This document shows, piece by piece, positions 37,077 through 45,349 of a DNA stretch of 64,000 bases. The notes beneath the pieces are model-generated. The model made no database searches and was not told where the DNA came from. It saw nothing but the letters and a program-made list of their open reading frames with translations. The stretch is taken from positions 806,001 through 870,000 of the forward strand of contig OZ257137.1 of NCBI GenBank assembly GCA_965279115.1, given 5' to 3'. The stretch is from JAEUOS01 sp965279115 (GTDB taxonomy: Bacteria > Pseudomonadota > Gammaproteobacteria > Burkholderiales > JAEUOS01). The translations under genes and the position numbers were made by a program. Each line of letters begins with the position of its first letter. Position 1 is the first letter of the stretch.

Positions 37077-37886
37077 ATGGCAATGGACGTTATTGACTAC
37101 AAGATCTACGGATCGGAAATGCAGTTCGTGGAAATAGAACTGGATCCCAACGAAGCCGCAATCGGCGAGGCCGGCTCCATGATGTACATGGAAGACGGTA
37201 TCGACATGGATACCATCTTCGGCGACGGATCGGCGCAGCAGTCGGGCTTCTTCGGCAAACTGATTGGTGCCGGCAAGCGCGTTCTCACCGGCGAATCGTT
37301 GTTCACCACGGTCTATACCAACAAGGGCCAGGGCAAGAAGAAGGTCGCCTTCGCCTCGCCCTACCCGGGCAAGCTGCTGCCGATGGACCTGTCCAAGCTC
37401 GGCGGCGCGCTGATCTGCCAGAAAGATGCCTTTCTGTGCGCCGCGAAGGGCGTATCGTTGTCCATCGCATTCCAGAAGAAACTCGGCGCCGGCTTTTTCG
37501 GCGGTGAAGGCTTCATCATGCAAAGGCTCGAGGGGGACGGCATGGCGTTCGTACATGCCGGCGGCACGATGATGAAACGCGACCTCGGCCCCGGTGAGAC
37601 GCTGCGCGTGGATACCGGCTGCCTGGTCGCGATGCAGCCCACGGTTGACTATGACATCCAGTTCGTGGGTAAGATCAAGACCGCGCTGTTCGGCGGCGAA
37701 GGGGTGTTCTTTGCCAGCCTCACCGGCCCCGGCACGGTGATCATCCAGTCCTTGCCGTTCAACAGGCTGGCTTCACGCATCTTCGCAGCAGCGCCCAAGG
37801 GCGGGGGCGGAGGCCTGGGCGCTGGCCTGCTGGGCGGCGGTGGCGGGCGTGAGGAAGGCGGCATTTTCGGTGGCGACGACGACTGA
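37077..37886 (+). CDS. AIM24 / TIGR00266 family protein
   Basis: A 269-residue protein of the AIM24 fold, a duplicated beta-sandwich resembling the tubby/scramblase family. The family segments GEAGSMMYMEDGI, LTGESLFTTVYTN and GPGETLRVDTGCLVAM are present. The C-terminus is a Gly-rich tail followed by an acidic end. The biochemical role is not established; relatives are linked to envelope or membrane organisation. GGAG lies 9 bases before the ATG. It heads a four-gene run with an M48 protease, a chorismate mutase-like protein and a Bug protein. Confidence 0.85.
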   Translation: MAMDVIDYKIYGSEMQFVEIELDPNEAAIGEAGSMMYMEDGIDMDTIFGDGSAQQSGFFGKLIGAGKRVLTGESLFTTVYTNKGQGKKKVAFASPYPGKLLPMDLSKLGGALICQKDAFLCAAKGVSLSIAFQKKLGAGFFGGEGFIMQRLEGDGMAFVHAGGTMMKRDLGPGETLRVDTGCLVAMQPTVDYDIQFVGKIKTALFGGEGVFFASLTGPGTVIIQSLPFNRLASRIFAAAPKGGGGGLGAGLLGGGGGREEGGIFGGDDD

Positions 37887-37909
37887 CCGCTCGCCTGAAC
37901 GGATCGATC

Positions 37910-39064
37910 TTGAGCTCCCTTGCTCGGCTACAGGGCCAGGCATTCGGCCCCGGCTTCCATAAGAGCGGGGAGCGGATTGAATTCGATAGCACCGCATTCG
38001 GCCTGCACCTTGTTACCGAAGAAGATTTTGACGGCAAGCCGCCCTGGTCGGATATAAATGTCCGGCGCGGCGGATTCAACGACAGGCAGGTCCTGCTCGA
38101 ATGGAGCGGCCGCGCCGGCAAGTATGCGATCGCGGTTTCCGATCCCGCCAGTATCGAGGCGCTGAAGGCGCAACTGGCGAAATCCGTTCCGGCCAAGGCC
38201 GGGTTCAAGGGCACCGGCCAGTTGGGACAAGGCACGGGTACCCGGGGCTGGTCGAGCGTCATGATCTGGCTCACCGTGCTGCCCGTTGTCCTGCCCTTGT
38301 TGTTGCTGGGCATACTCCTGTGGGAACACGACCGTATCGCCAACTGGGCGATCTCGCACGTTCCGGTCGCACAGGAACGCAAGCTGGGCGAAGCCGTGTT
38401 TGCGCAAACCAGAGCCAGGCTCAAGGTCGTGGAAGGCCCGTCGGCGGCGATGGTGCGCGAGATCGGTGCGCGTCTCACGAAAGGTTCCGCCTATACCTAC
38501 GAGTTCTACGTCGCCGACGATAGCACCGTGAACGCCTTCGCCATGCCTGGCGGATTCGTGGTGGTACATACCGGCCTGCTGGCGCTGGCGGGCAATGCCG
38601 AGGAAGTGGCCGGCGTGCTCGCACATGAAGTCCAGCATGTCGAAAGGCGTCACAGCCTGAAAGCCATGGCCAAGAGCGCCGGACTGATGGTCACCGTGAG
38701 CATGGTTTTCGGCGACCTTGGCGGCCTGGTGTCGCTTGGCCAGGACCTGATCGGGCTGAAATTTTCGCGACAGCACGAAACCGAAGCGGACGCCGAAGGG
38801 CTCAAGACCCTGGTGGCCGCGGGTATTTCGCCGGTGGGCATGCGCGACTTCTTCCGCAAAATGGGCGAAAAGGAGAAGCTGAACCTCGGCTGGCTTTCAT
38901 CCCACCCGGGCAGCGAGGAGCGCTACGCGGCCCTCGACGCCGCGCTCAAGGCATTGCCGGCGGCCGCATTGCAAGTACCGCCACTCAACTATGACTACAG
39001 CGCAATCAAGGCCGCACTGCCGGCGCCGCCCAGGCCGGCGGAGCGCACAGGCGAGAAAAAGTGA
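37910..39064 (+). CDS. M48 family zinc metalloprotease with N-terminal extension domain
   Basis: A 384-residue membrane protease. A soluble N-terminal domain (about 1-85) with GERIEFDSTAFGLHLV precedes a membrane helix near 120-142. The M48 catalytic domain contains HEVQHVERRH (HExxH zinc site, near 239) and HETEADAEG (third ligand Glu, near 290). The start is taken as TTG at 37910; no ATG fits and the ribosome site is weak, so a TTG at 37919 is also possible. Relatives include the BepA/LoiP and HtpX groups that handle misfolded envelope proteins. It overlaps the next gene as TGATG. Confidence 0.87.
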   Translation: MSSLARLQGQAFGPGFHKSGERIEFDSTAFGLHLVTEEDFDGKPPWSDINVRRGGFNDRQVLLEWSGRAGKYAIAVSDPASIEALKAQLAKSVPAKAGFKGTGQLGQGTGTRGWSSVMIWLTVLPVVLPLLLLGILLWEHDRIANWAISHVPVAQERKLGEAVFAQTRARLKVVEGPSAAMVREIGARLTKGSAYTYEFYVADDSTVNAFAMPGGFVVVHTGLLALAGNAEEVAGVLAHEVQHVERRHSLKAMAKSAGLMVTVSMVFGDLGGLVSLGQDLIGLKFSRQHETEADAEGLKTLVAAGISPVGMRDFFRKMGEKEKLNLGWLSSHPGSEERYAALDAALKALPAAALQVPPLNYDYSAIKAALPAPPRPAERTGEKK

Positions 39065-39438
39065 TGGATGAACCTGCGACCGATACCGGCCCGTTGCGGG
39101 CCTTTCGCGACCCTTCGTACTCGCCCTTGGCGAAGGACCTGGCCGAGGTGCGTGTCAATATCGACCGGCTCGACGACGCCATCGTTGCGCTGATCGCCGA
39201 GCGCGCCATGTACGTCAAGGACGCCGCCCGTTTCAAGCGCGACGCCTTCCAGGTAGCCGCGCCGGCGCGCCAGGCCGAGGTCTTTACCCGCGTCCGCGCG
39301 CTCGCCGGGAAGCACGATCGCGGATTCGACGGACTGGCCGACGTCGCGGAAGCGACCTACCGTGCGATGGTGGCCGCCTTCGTTGCCAACGAGCAACGCT
39401 ATTTCAACGACATGACCGACATCGGAGACACCCCGTGA
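39064..39438 (+). CDS. Chorismate mutase-like (AroQ fold) protein
   Basis: A 124-residue all-helical protein. The AroQ pattern is visible: VRVNIDRLDDAIVALIAER supplies the two Arg, followed by Lys in AARFKRDA and a RQAEVFTRVRALA helix. A C-terminal AFVANEQRY carries Glu where many AroQ enzymes have Gln. It has no signal peptide, so it is cytoplasmic. It could be a chorismate mutase for Phe/Tyr synthesis or an isochorismate pyruvate-lyase relative; sequence alone cannot decide. It is coupled to genes on both sides by TGATG and GTGA overlaps. Confidence 0.78.
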   Translation: MDEPATDTGPLRAFRDPSYSPLAKDLAEVRVNIDRLDDAIVALIAERAMYVKDAARFKRDAFQVAAPARQAEVFTRVRALAGKHDRGFDGLADVAEATYRAMVAAFVANEQRYFNDMTDIGDTP

Positions 39439-40412
39439 AACCAACATCAGGTGGTCTGGCCTGTCTGTTCACCAGCCTTGCGCTTTGTGCCGCGGGCGTC
39501 GCCAATGCGCAGGAATACCCTTCCCACCCTGTGCGCCTGATCGTGCCCTTCGCCGCCGGCTCCACACCGGATGTGTTCGCGCGCATCGTCGCGGAGAAGG
39601 CTGCGCAGACCCTCAAGCAGCCGGTGGTGATCGACAACCGACCCGGTGCCGGCGGCAACCTCGGTACCGACCTCATCGCCAAGGCCGCGCCTGACGGCTA
39701 CACCATCGGCGCCTCGATCACCGGACCGCTGGTCAACAACTCGGTGCTCTACAAGAAGATGCCCTACGATCCGTTCAAGGACCTCGCGCCCATCACCTTC
39801 GGGGTGCACCAGCCCAACGTGATCGCCGTCGCGCCATCCCTGGGCGTGAATTCGATGCCGGAACTCTTCGCGCTGCTCAAGAAGAACCCCGGCAAGTACA
39901 ACTATGCCTCGATCGGCGCCGGCAGCCTGTCCCACCTGTCGATGGAGCTCATCAAGGCCAAGACCGGTACCTTTGTCGTGCACATTCCGTACGCGTCATC
40001 ACCCGCCGCAGTGACCTCGGTCATCGCGGGCGATACGCAAATGGCCTCCCTTGCCCCGTTGGCCATCATGCCGCAGGTGCAGGCAGGCAGGCTGAAGGCG
40101 CTGGCGATCTCCACCCCACAGCGTTCGCCCCTGCTGCCCAACATCCCGACGTTCAAGGAAATCGGTGTGCTGGATGTGGAAGCCACCGCATGGATCGGCC
40201 TGGTAGCGCCGGCCAGGACACCGCAACCGGTGATCGACAGGCTCAACCGCGAGTTCGTCGCCGCGATGCGGGACCCGGCGACCGCCGACAAACTCAAGGC
40301 TCAGTACATGGAACCCGAACCCGGCACGCCGGCGGAGTTTGCCGCCTTCATGCAGGCCGAACTCAAGCGCTGGGGTCCCGTCATCCGCCGCAGCGGCGCC
40401 ACCGCCGACTGA
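39435..40412 (+). CDS. Bug/TctC family tripartite tricarboxylate transporter substrate-binding protein
   Basis: A 325-residue periplasmic binding protein with a signal peptide ending ANAQ. The Bug family core reads YPSHPVRLIVPFAAGS, then VVIDNRPGAGGNLGTDLIAK and DGYTIG. These proteins bind carboxylated small molecules; many are orphans without TctAB, as here. The start is GTG at 39435, overlapping the upstream stop. Its place at the end of the AIM24-protease run gives no ligand clue. Confidence 0.92.
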   Translation: MKPTSGGLACLFTSLALCAAGVANAQEYPSHPVRLIVPFAAGSTPDVFARIVAEKAAQTLKQPVVIDNRPGAGGNLGTDLIAKAAPDGYTIGASITGPLVNNSVLYKKMPYDPFKDLAPITFGVHQPNVIAVAPSLGVNSMPELFALLKKNPGKYNYASIGAGSLSHLSMELIKAKTGTFVVHIPYASSPAAVTSVIAGDTQMASLAPLAIMPQVQAGRLKALAISTPQRSPLLPNIPTFKEIGVLDVEATAWIGLVAPARTPQPVIDRLNREFVAAMRDPATADKLKAQYMEPEPGTPAEFAAFMQAELKRWGPVIRRSGATAD

Positions 40413-40434
40413 CCATCCGGACAGACCTGCGCAG

Positions 40435-40983
40435 CTACTGCTGCTGCGCCTCGGCCAGGGTGCGCAACTGGAAGCGGCCGTCGTCGCTGAAAAGCCAGGT
40501 CTCGAAAAACTCCACCCTGCCGCGCCGCGCCAGCGTCGACGCAGGTGCCGCATAAGGGGCGGCGCGACGCACGCTATCCAGCGCCACCCGCGTCAATTCC
40601 GAATCGCCGTTATCGCGCATCACCCGCGCATCGATGAGTCCGCCACGGCCGTCGATCGCGACATTGACCACCACGATGGAGCGCAGCGGGTTGGGCGGTG
40701 CCCCGGGATACACCCGCTCGGCCGACACCTCATGGATGCGTTGTGCGACCTCGCGCTTGTACGCGTCGACCGAGCGCGCGGTCGATGATGCAGAAGGCGC
40801 GCGCGCCGGTGGTGGTGCGGCCGGCGCAGGCGCGGTGATCACGGCCGGCTCCGGAACGGGCTGCGGCTGGGGGTCCGGACGGGATGCGCAACCAGCCACG
40901 CAGGCCGCGAGCATGGGTAGTCCGACACGCAGGAACAAGCAGCCTGCCAATCCGCGCGTGTGCGGCTCCGGTGTTGCCAACAT
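40435..40983 (-). CDS. Lipoprotein with C-terminal TonB-like domain
   Basis: A 182-residue predicted lipoprotein. A type II signal ends in the lipobox VAGC near residue 31, followed by a Pro/Ala-rich linker. A C-terminal TonB-type domain follows (IVVVNVAIDGRGGLIDARV and TRVALDSVRRAAPYAAP). I chose the ATG at 40983 because it puts the signal sequence at the N-terminus and has AAGG and GGGGGA upstream on the minus strand; a start at 41058 is less likely. It is convergent with the Bug gene and divergent from the PhyH gene. Confidence 0.75.
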   Translation of the reverse strand: MLATPEPHTRGLAGCLFLRVGLPMLAACVAGCASRPDPQPQPVPEPAVITAPAPAAPPPARAPSASSTARSVDAYKREVAQRIHEVSAERVYPGAPPNPLRSIVVVNVAIDGRGGLIDARVMRDNGDSELTRVALDSVRRAAPYAAPASTLARRGRVEFFETWLFSDDGRFQLRTLAEAQQQ

Positions 40984-41097
40984 AGCCTTGTTCCCCCGCT
41001 CTTGCCCGCGACCGCGTGTTGTGAAAACATGGAGGGTCAAACCGCCGTCCCACATCATGCCCAGGGCAACAATCTACCAAAGTAAGGAGCAAGTCGA

Positions 41098-41898
41098 ATG
41101 ATCAATGAATCCGCCCGTCAGGCCTATGCGACCGACGGGGTCGTCTGCCTGCGAGGCATCATTGCCCCGGAATGGATTTCCCGACTGCGCGAGGGAGTCG
41201 AGGAGAACCTGCGTTCACCCGGCCAGTATGCCAAGCGCTACACGCCGGACGGCAATCCGGGCGGCTTCTTTGGCGATTATTGCAATTGGGAGCGCATCCA
41301 GGCCTATCGCGATTTCTTCTACGATTCACCCATCAAGCAGGCAGCGGCCGAGCTCATGGGGTCGCCCAAGGTCAATCTGTATCACGAGCATGTGCTGGTG
41401 AAGGAGCCGGGCACGCGGGAGAAAACGCCCTGGCACCATGACCAGCCGTACTACCCGATCGATGGGGAACACGTGATCAGCTTCTGGATTCCGCTCGATA
41501 TGGTGGAAAAGCGCACCTGCCCGGAATACATCGTCGGATCGCATCGCTGGGGGCGCTGGTTCCGGCCGGCGCGCTTCGCCGACCAGAAGGCCCATGCCAC
41601 GGCGACCGACAGCCGTTTTGAAACCATTCCCGACTTTGAGGCCGAACGTGCGCAGCACCGGATCGTTGCCTGGGACCTGGCGCCCGGCGATTGCATCGCA
41701 TTCCACGGGTTGACAGTGCACGGCGCCCCCGAAAACCTTTCAACCCACAGACGGCGCGCCTTTTCCGCGCGCTTCACCGGGTCGGATGCGCGCTTTGTAC
41801 TGCGCGAGGGCTTCATGTCGCCGCCGCCACCGGAACGCAACGGTCCCGCGCCCGGCATGCCGATGGATTCGGCCGTCTTCCCGGTACTGATTTCCTGA
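41098..41898 (+). CDS. Phytanoyl-CoA dioxygenase (PhyH) family protein
   Basis: A 266-residue Fe(II)/2-oxoglutarate oxygenase. The metal facial triad is visible as HHDQ (His-x-Asp) near 118 and the distal His in TVHGAPEN near 204. A 2-oxoglutarate-binding Arg follows in RRRAFSARF. The family hydroxylates diverse substrates and the substrate here is unknown. GTAAGGAG lies 8 bases before the ATG at 41098, a strong ribosome site. It is monocistronic: a divergent lipoprotein lies upstream and a convergent thioesterase downstream. Confidence 0.88.
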   Translation: MINESARQAYATDGVVCLRGIIAPEWISRLREGVEENLRSPGQYAKRYTPDGNPGGFFGDYCNWERIQAYRDFFYDSPIKQAAAELMGSPKVNLYHEHVLVKEPGTREKTPWHHDQPYYPIDGEHVISFWIPLDMVEKRTCPEYIVGSHRWGRWFRPARFADQKAHATATDSRFETIPDFEAERAQHRIVAWDLAPGDCIAFHGLTVHGAPENLSTHRRRAFSARFTGSDARFVLREGFMSPPPPERNGPAPGMPMDSAVFPVLIS

Positions 41899-41937
41899 TC
41901 CGCCAACCGTGTGAGCGTCCGCACGGCTGGCGCGGTA

Positions 41938-42390
41938 TCAGGTACTGGCCCCTGCCGGCGGAAGCAGTTGCCAGGTCGAATTGGCAACCGCAAGCAGCGC
42001 CCCTGACGCGTCAAACAGCCGCGTCTCGAGGGTGTTGATCGACTTGCCCTTTTTGAGAAAACGCCCCTCGGCACGCAGGCGACCCGCCCGGGCGGGTCGC
42101 AGGTACTTCGTGCCCATTTCAAGAGTCATGCCGCGCCCGACCACCCGGGTCAGGAGATGCCCCATGGAGATGTCGAGCACGGTGGCAATCACGCCGCCGT
42201 GCAGGGAGCCCTGCGGGTTGAACATGAAATCGTGCGCCTCGAATTCCACCACGCAGGACTCGTCATCCGGGTAGCTGATCGCAAGGCCTAAAAAACGGGT
42301 CAGGAAGAAGTTGCCGAACTCGCGGGCATCGTCGGCGATCGCACGTTCGAATGCGGCGCGCGCCGCTGCGACATCAAGGGTCTTGCTCAT
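41938..42390 (-). CDS. PaaI-type hotdog thioesterase
   Basis: A 150-residue hotdog protein. The segment NPQGSLHGGVIATVLDISMGHLL is the family's active-site helix, with Gly-Gly and Asp in the usual places, so acyl-CoA thioester hydrolysis is likely. Substrate is unknown. The ATG at 42390 is chosen; a GTG at 42417 would extend it by nine residues into a strong hairpin (42405-42426). It follows the kor genes on the same strand after 48 bases. Confidence 0.87.
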   Translation of the reverse strand: MSKTLDVAAARAAFERAIADDAREFGNFFLTRFLGLAISYPDDESCVVEFEAHDFMFNPQGSLHGGVIATVLDISMGHLLTRVVGRGMTLEMGTKYLRPARAGRLRAEGRFLKKGKSINTLETRLFDASGALLAVANSTWQLLPPAGAST

Positions 42391-42404
42391 GGCGGGCAGG
42401 ATGA

Positions 42405-42426
42405 CCGGCACCCGCACGGGTGCCGG
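42405..42426 (-). terminator. GC-rich hairpin after the 2-oxoacid oxidoreductase operon
   Basis: A perfect 9-bp stem (42405-42413 with 42418-42426) with loop GCAC. It lies 12 bases past the beta-subunit stop and 14 bases before the thioesterase ATG, all on the minus strand. There is no T-run after it in either direction, so it may attenuate rather than fully terminate. Confidence 0.5.
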
Positions 42427-42438
42427 GTTTGCGGCGGT

Positions 42439-43494
42439 TTAGCGAAGCGAGGCGTTGATTTTTTCCAGCGCCGCCGACTTGGGGCACAGCTCGTTCACGC
42501 CCAGGGTATTGAGCGGCACTGGCACGGTGTTGGAGTAGGCATGCAGGTCCTCGGGCTCGGGATCCACGAAGAGCAACCCGGTGACCACCTCGCCCTTGGC
42601 CTGATGCTCCTGCAGGTAGTTCATCGCGCCGATGCGGTTGTTGGGGTCGTATTCCGCATGCAACTTGCGCAGGCGCAGCACCGAACCGTCGTGTTGCACC
42701 ACCTCCTGCACCGAACCGGGTGCGTAGTCGGTGGTGATCTCCTCGCGATACGGCATGAAGTCGATGCGGTTGACCGCTTCATTGTGTTCGCGCACGTAGT
42801 CGTAGCTCTTGGTCGAACCCGCATGGTTGTTGAAGGCCACGCAGGGCGAGATCACGTCGATGAAGGCGGCGCCCTGATGCGCAAGGGCGGCCTCGATCAG
42901 GGGCACCAGTTGCGTCTTGTCGCCGGAAAAGCTGCGCGCGACGAAAGTCGCGCCGAGCTGCAGTGCCAGACTCACCAGGTCGACCGGTGAATCGTTGTTG
43001 ATGGCACCCTTCTTGGACTTGGAGCCCTTGTCGGCGGTGGCCGAGAACTGCCCCTTGGTCAGGCCGTACACGCCGTTGTTCATGACGATGTACACCATGT
43101 TGACGCCGCGCCGCATGGCATGCGCGAACTGTCCCAGCCCGATCGAGGCGGAGTCGCCGTCACCGGACACGCCCATGTAAATCAGGTCGCGATTGGCCAG
43201 GTTGGCACCGGTCAGCACCGACGGCATGCGTCCGTGCACGGTGTTGAAACCATGCGACTGGCCGAGGAAGTAGGTCGGCGTCTTCGAGGAGCAGCCGATG
43301 CCGGATAGCTTGGCGACGCGATGCGGCTCGATGTCAAGGTTGAACGCCGCCTGGATGATGGCGGCCGAAATCGAGTCGTGCCCGCAGCCGGCGCAGAGGG
43401 TGGAAACCGGGCCTTCGTAGTCACGCCGGGTGAACCCCAGCTTGTTGGTCGCAAGGGTCGGATGGTGCAGCTTGGGTTTGGCGATGTAGGTCAT
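42439..43494 (-). CDS. 2-oxoacid:acceptor oxidoreductase, beta (TPP) subunit
   Basis: A 351-residue thiamine-diphosphate subunit. The TPP/Mg motif is GDGDSASIGLGQFAHAMRRG. Four Cys (CAGCGH, GIGCSS and DVISPC) are placed as for a [4Fe-4S] cluster. With the alpha subunit it oxidatively decarboxylates a 2-oxoacid to acyl-CoA; 2-oxoglutarate is the likeliest substrate given the betaproteobacterial KorAB relatives, but this is inference. The start overlaps the alpha-subunit stop by ATGA. Confidence 0.9.
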   Translation of the reverse strand: MTYIAKPKLHHPTLATNKLGFTRRDYEGPVSTLCAGCGHDSISAAIIQAAFNLDIEPHRVAKLSGIGCSSKTPTYFLGQSHGFNTVHGRMPSVLTGANLANRDLIYMGVSGDGDSASIGLGQFAHAMRRGVNMVYIVMNNGVYGLTKGQFSATADKGSKSKKGAINNDSPVDLVSLALQLGATFVARSFSGDKTQLVPLIEAALAHQGAAFIDVISPCVAFNNHAGSTKSYDYVREHNEAVNRIDFMPYREEITTDYAPGSVQEVVQHDGSVLRLRKLHAEYDPNNRIGAMNYLQEHQAKGEVVTGLLFVDPEPEDLHAYSNTVPVPLNTLGVNELCPKSAALEKINASLR

Positions 43495-45332
43495 TGAGCC
43501 ACCTTCTTGATCGGGGTCACGTTCGAGAGGGCAATGTGGTCGGCGATGGCGGCCACGATGAAGCGCGCGGTGATCGGCGTGCCGTCGTAGTGCAGCACCG
43601 CGATGATGCGGTTGGAATCGAGGTTGCCCTCGTTGATGAGCATGTTGCGCAACTGGCCGTCACGGTTCTGCTCGACCACGAACACCTGCTCGTGGGCGGC
43701 GACGAACTCCATCACGCTCTTGTGGAACGGGAAGGCGCGCAGGCGCATGGCGTCGATCGACTTGCCCTGCGCATCCAGGACATCGAGCGCCTCGGTCATG
43801 GCGGGGCTCGTGGAACCGAAGTACAACACGCCGAATTTGGTGGGCTTGGGCGCGGGGCGCGCGATGGGCATCGGCACGAGATCCTTGGCCGTTTCCCACT
43901 TGCGCTCCAGGCGCTCCATGTTGTCCACGTAGACCGGACCCTCTTCGCTGTAACGCGCGTAACGGTCCTTGGTGGTGCCGCGGGTGAAGAACGCGCCGCG
44001 CTTGGCATGGGTGCCGGGATAGGTTCGATACGGAATGCCGTCGCCGTCGACGTCGAGATAACGGCCGAAATCCTTGCCTGTCTCGAGTTCCTCGGCGGTC
44101 ATGACCTTGCCACGGTCATAGCCGCGGGTGTCGTCCCACTTGAGGGGCTGGCACAGGCGCTGGTTCATGCCGATGTCCAGGTCGGTCATCAGGAATATCG
44201 GGGTCTGTAGGCGATCCGCCAGATCCAGCGCCTCGGCGGTGAATTCGAAGCATTCCTTCGGGTCTTCCGGAAACAGCAGCGGGTGCTTGGTGTCACCGTT
44301 GGACGCATAGGCGCAGGACAGCAAATCCGCCTGCTGGGTGCGGGTGGGCATGCCGGTAGAAGGACCGCCGCGCTGCACGTTGACGATGGTGGCGGGAATT
44401 TCCGCGAAATAGGCCAGGCCGATGAACTCGGTCATCAGCGATATGCCGGGGCCGGAGGTGGCGGTGAATGCCCGCGCACCGTTCCATCCGGCGCCGATCA
44501 CCATGCCGATGGAGGCGAGTTCGTCTTCCGCCTGCACGATGGCGAAGCGGTTCTTGCCGGTCTCGGCGTCAACACGGAATTTGCGGCAGTGTTTTTCGAA
44601 CGCTTCGGCCACCGAGGATGAAGGCGTGATGGGGTACCACGCGCACACCGACGCACCGCCATACACCGCCCCCAGGCCGACGGCGTTGTTGCCCTCGATG
44701 AATATGCGGTCACCGACCATGTCGGCCGCCTTGATCTTCAAGCCCATGCCGGCGCAGTCAAGATGGGTCTGCGCATATTCGCGCCCCATCTGCAGCGCGT
44801 GCAGGTTGGGCTTCAACAGCGCTTCCTTGCCGCGGTACTGCTCGCCGATGAGCTTGCCGATGGCTTCAGGGTCCATGTCGAGCAGCGCCGACAACGCACC
44901 CACATAGATGATGTTCTTGAACAGCGTGCGCTGGCGAACGTCGGTATAGGCCTCGTTGGTGATCTGCGTGAGCGGAATGCCGATAACGTTGATGTCCTCG
45001 CGGAACTTCGACTTCGGGATCGATCGCGTGCTGTCGTAGAACAGGTAGCCGCCCGGTTCGATCTCCCTGACATCGGCATCCCAGGTCTGCGGGTTCATTG
45101 CGACCATCATGTCGCAACCGCCGCGGCGACCGAGGTAGCCTTTCTCGGAAACGCGCACCTCATACCAGGTGGGCAGCCCCTGGATGTTGGACGGGAAGAT
45201 GTTGCGCGGGCTGACCGGCACACCCATGCGCAGGATGGAACGCGCGAACATCTCGTTGGCGGAGGCCGAGCCTGAGCCGTTGACGTTGGCGAACTTGACG
45301 ACGAAGTCGTTGACTGCGGATATTTTGTTCAT
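43491..45332 (-). CDS. 2-oxoacid:acceptor oxidoreductase, gamma-alpha fusion subunit
   Basis: A 613-residue protein. An N-terminal gamma domain (about 1-190, FVVKFANVNGSGSASANEMF then GYLGRRGGCDMMVAMN) is fused to the alpha domain (about 205-600, NAVGLGAVYGGASVCAWYPI and TPSSSVAEAF). The fusion order gamma-alpha is typical of KorA-type enzymes. The ATG at 45332 matches the family; upstream in-frame sequence lies within the neighbouring gene. It forms the catalytic core with the beta subunit and gets its electron outlet from the flavin subunit 17 bases upstream. Confidence 0.9.
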   Translation of the reverse strand: MNKISAVNDFVVKFANVNGSGSASANEMFARSILRMGVPVSPRNIFPSNIQGLPTWYEVRVSEKGYLGRRGGCDMMVAMNPQTWDADVREIEPGGYLFYDSTRSIPKSKFREDINVIGIPLTQITNEAYTDVRQRTLFKNIIYVGALSALLDMDPEAIGKLIGEQYRGKEALLKPNLHALQMGREYAQTHLDCAGMGLKIKAADMVGDRIFIEGNNAVGLGAVYGGASVCAWYPITPSSSVAEAFEKHCRKFRVDAETGKNRFAIVQAEDELASIGMVIGAGWNGARAFTATSGPGISLMTEFIGLAYFAEIPATIVNVQRGGPSTGMPTRTQQADLLSCAYASNGDTKHPLLFPEDPKECFEFTAEALDLADRLQTPIFLMTDLDIGMNQRLCQPLKWDDTRGYDRGKVMTAEELETGKDFGRYLDVDGDGIPYRTYPGTHAKRGAFFTRGTTKDRYARYSEEGPVYVDNMERLERKWETAKDLVPMPIARPAPKPTKFGVLYFGSTSPAMTEALDVLDAQGKSIDAMRLRAFPFHKSVMEFVAAHEQVFVVEQNRDGQLRNMLINEGNLDSNRIIAVLHYDGTPITARFIVAAIADHIALSNVTPIKKVAQ

Positions 45333-45349
45333 GATGGGCTGGCGTTCCT

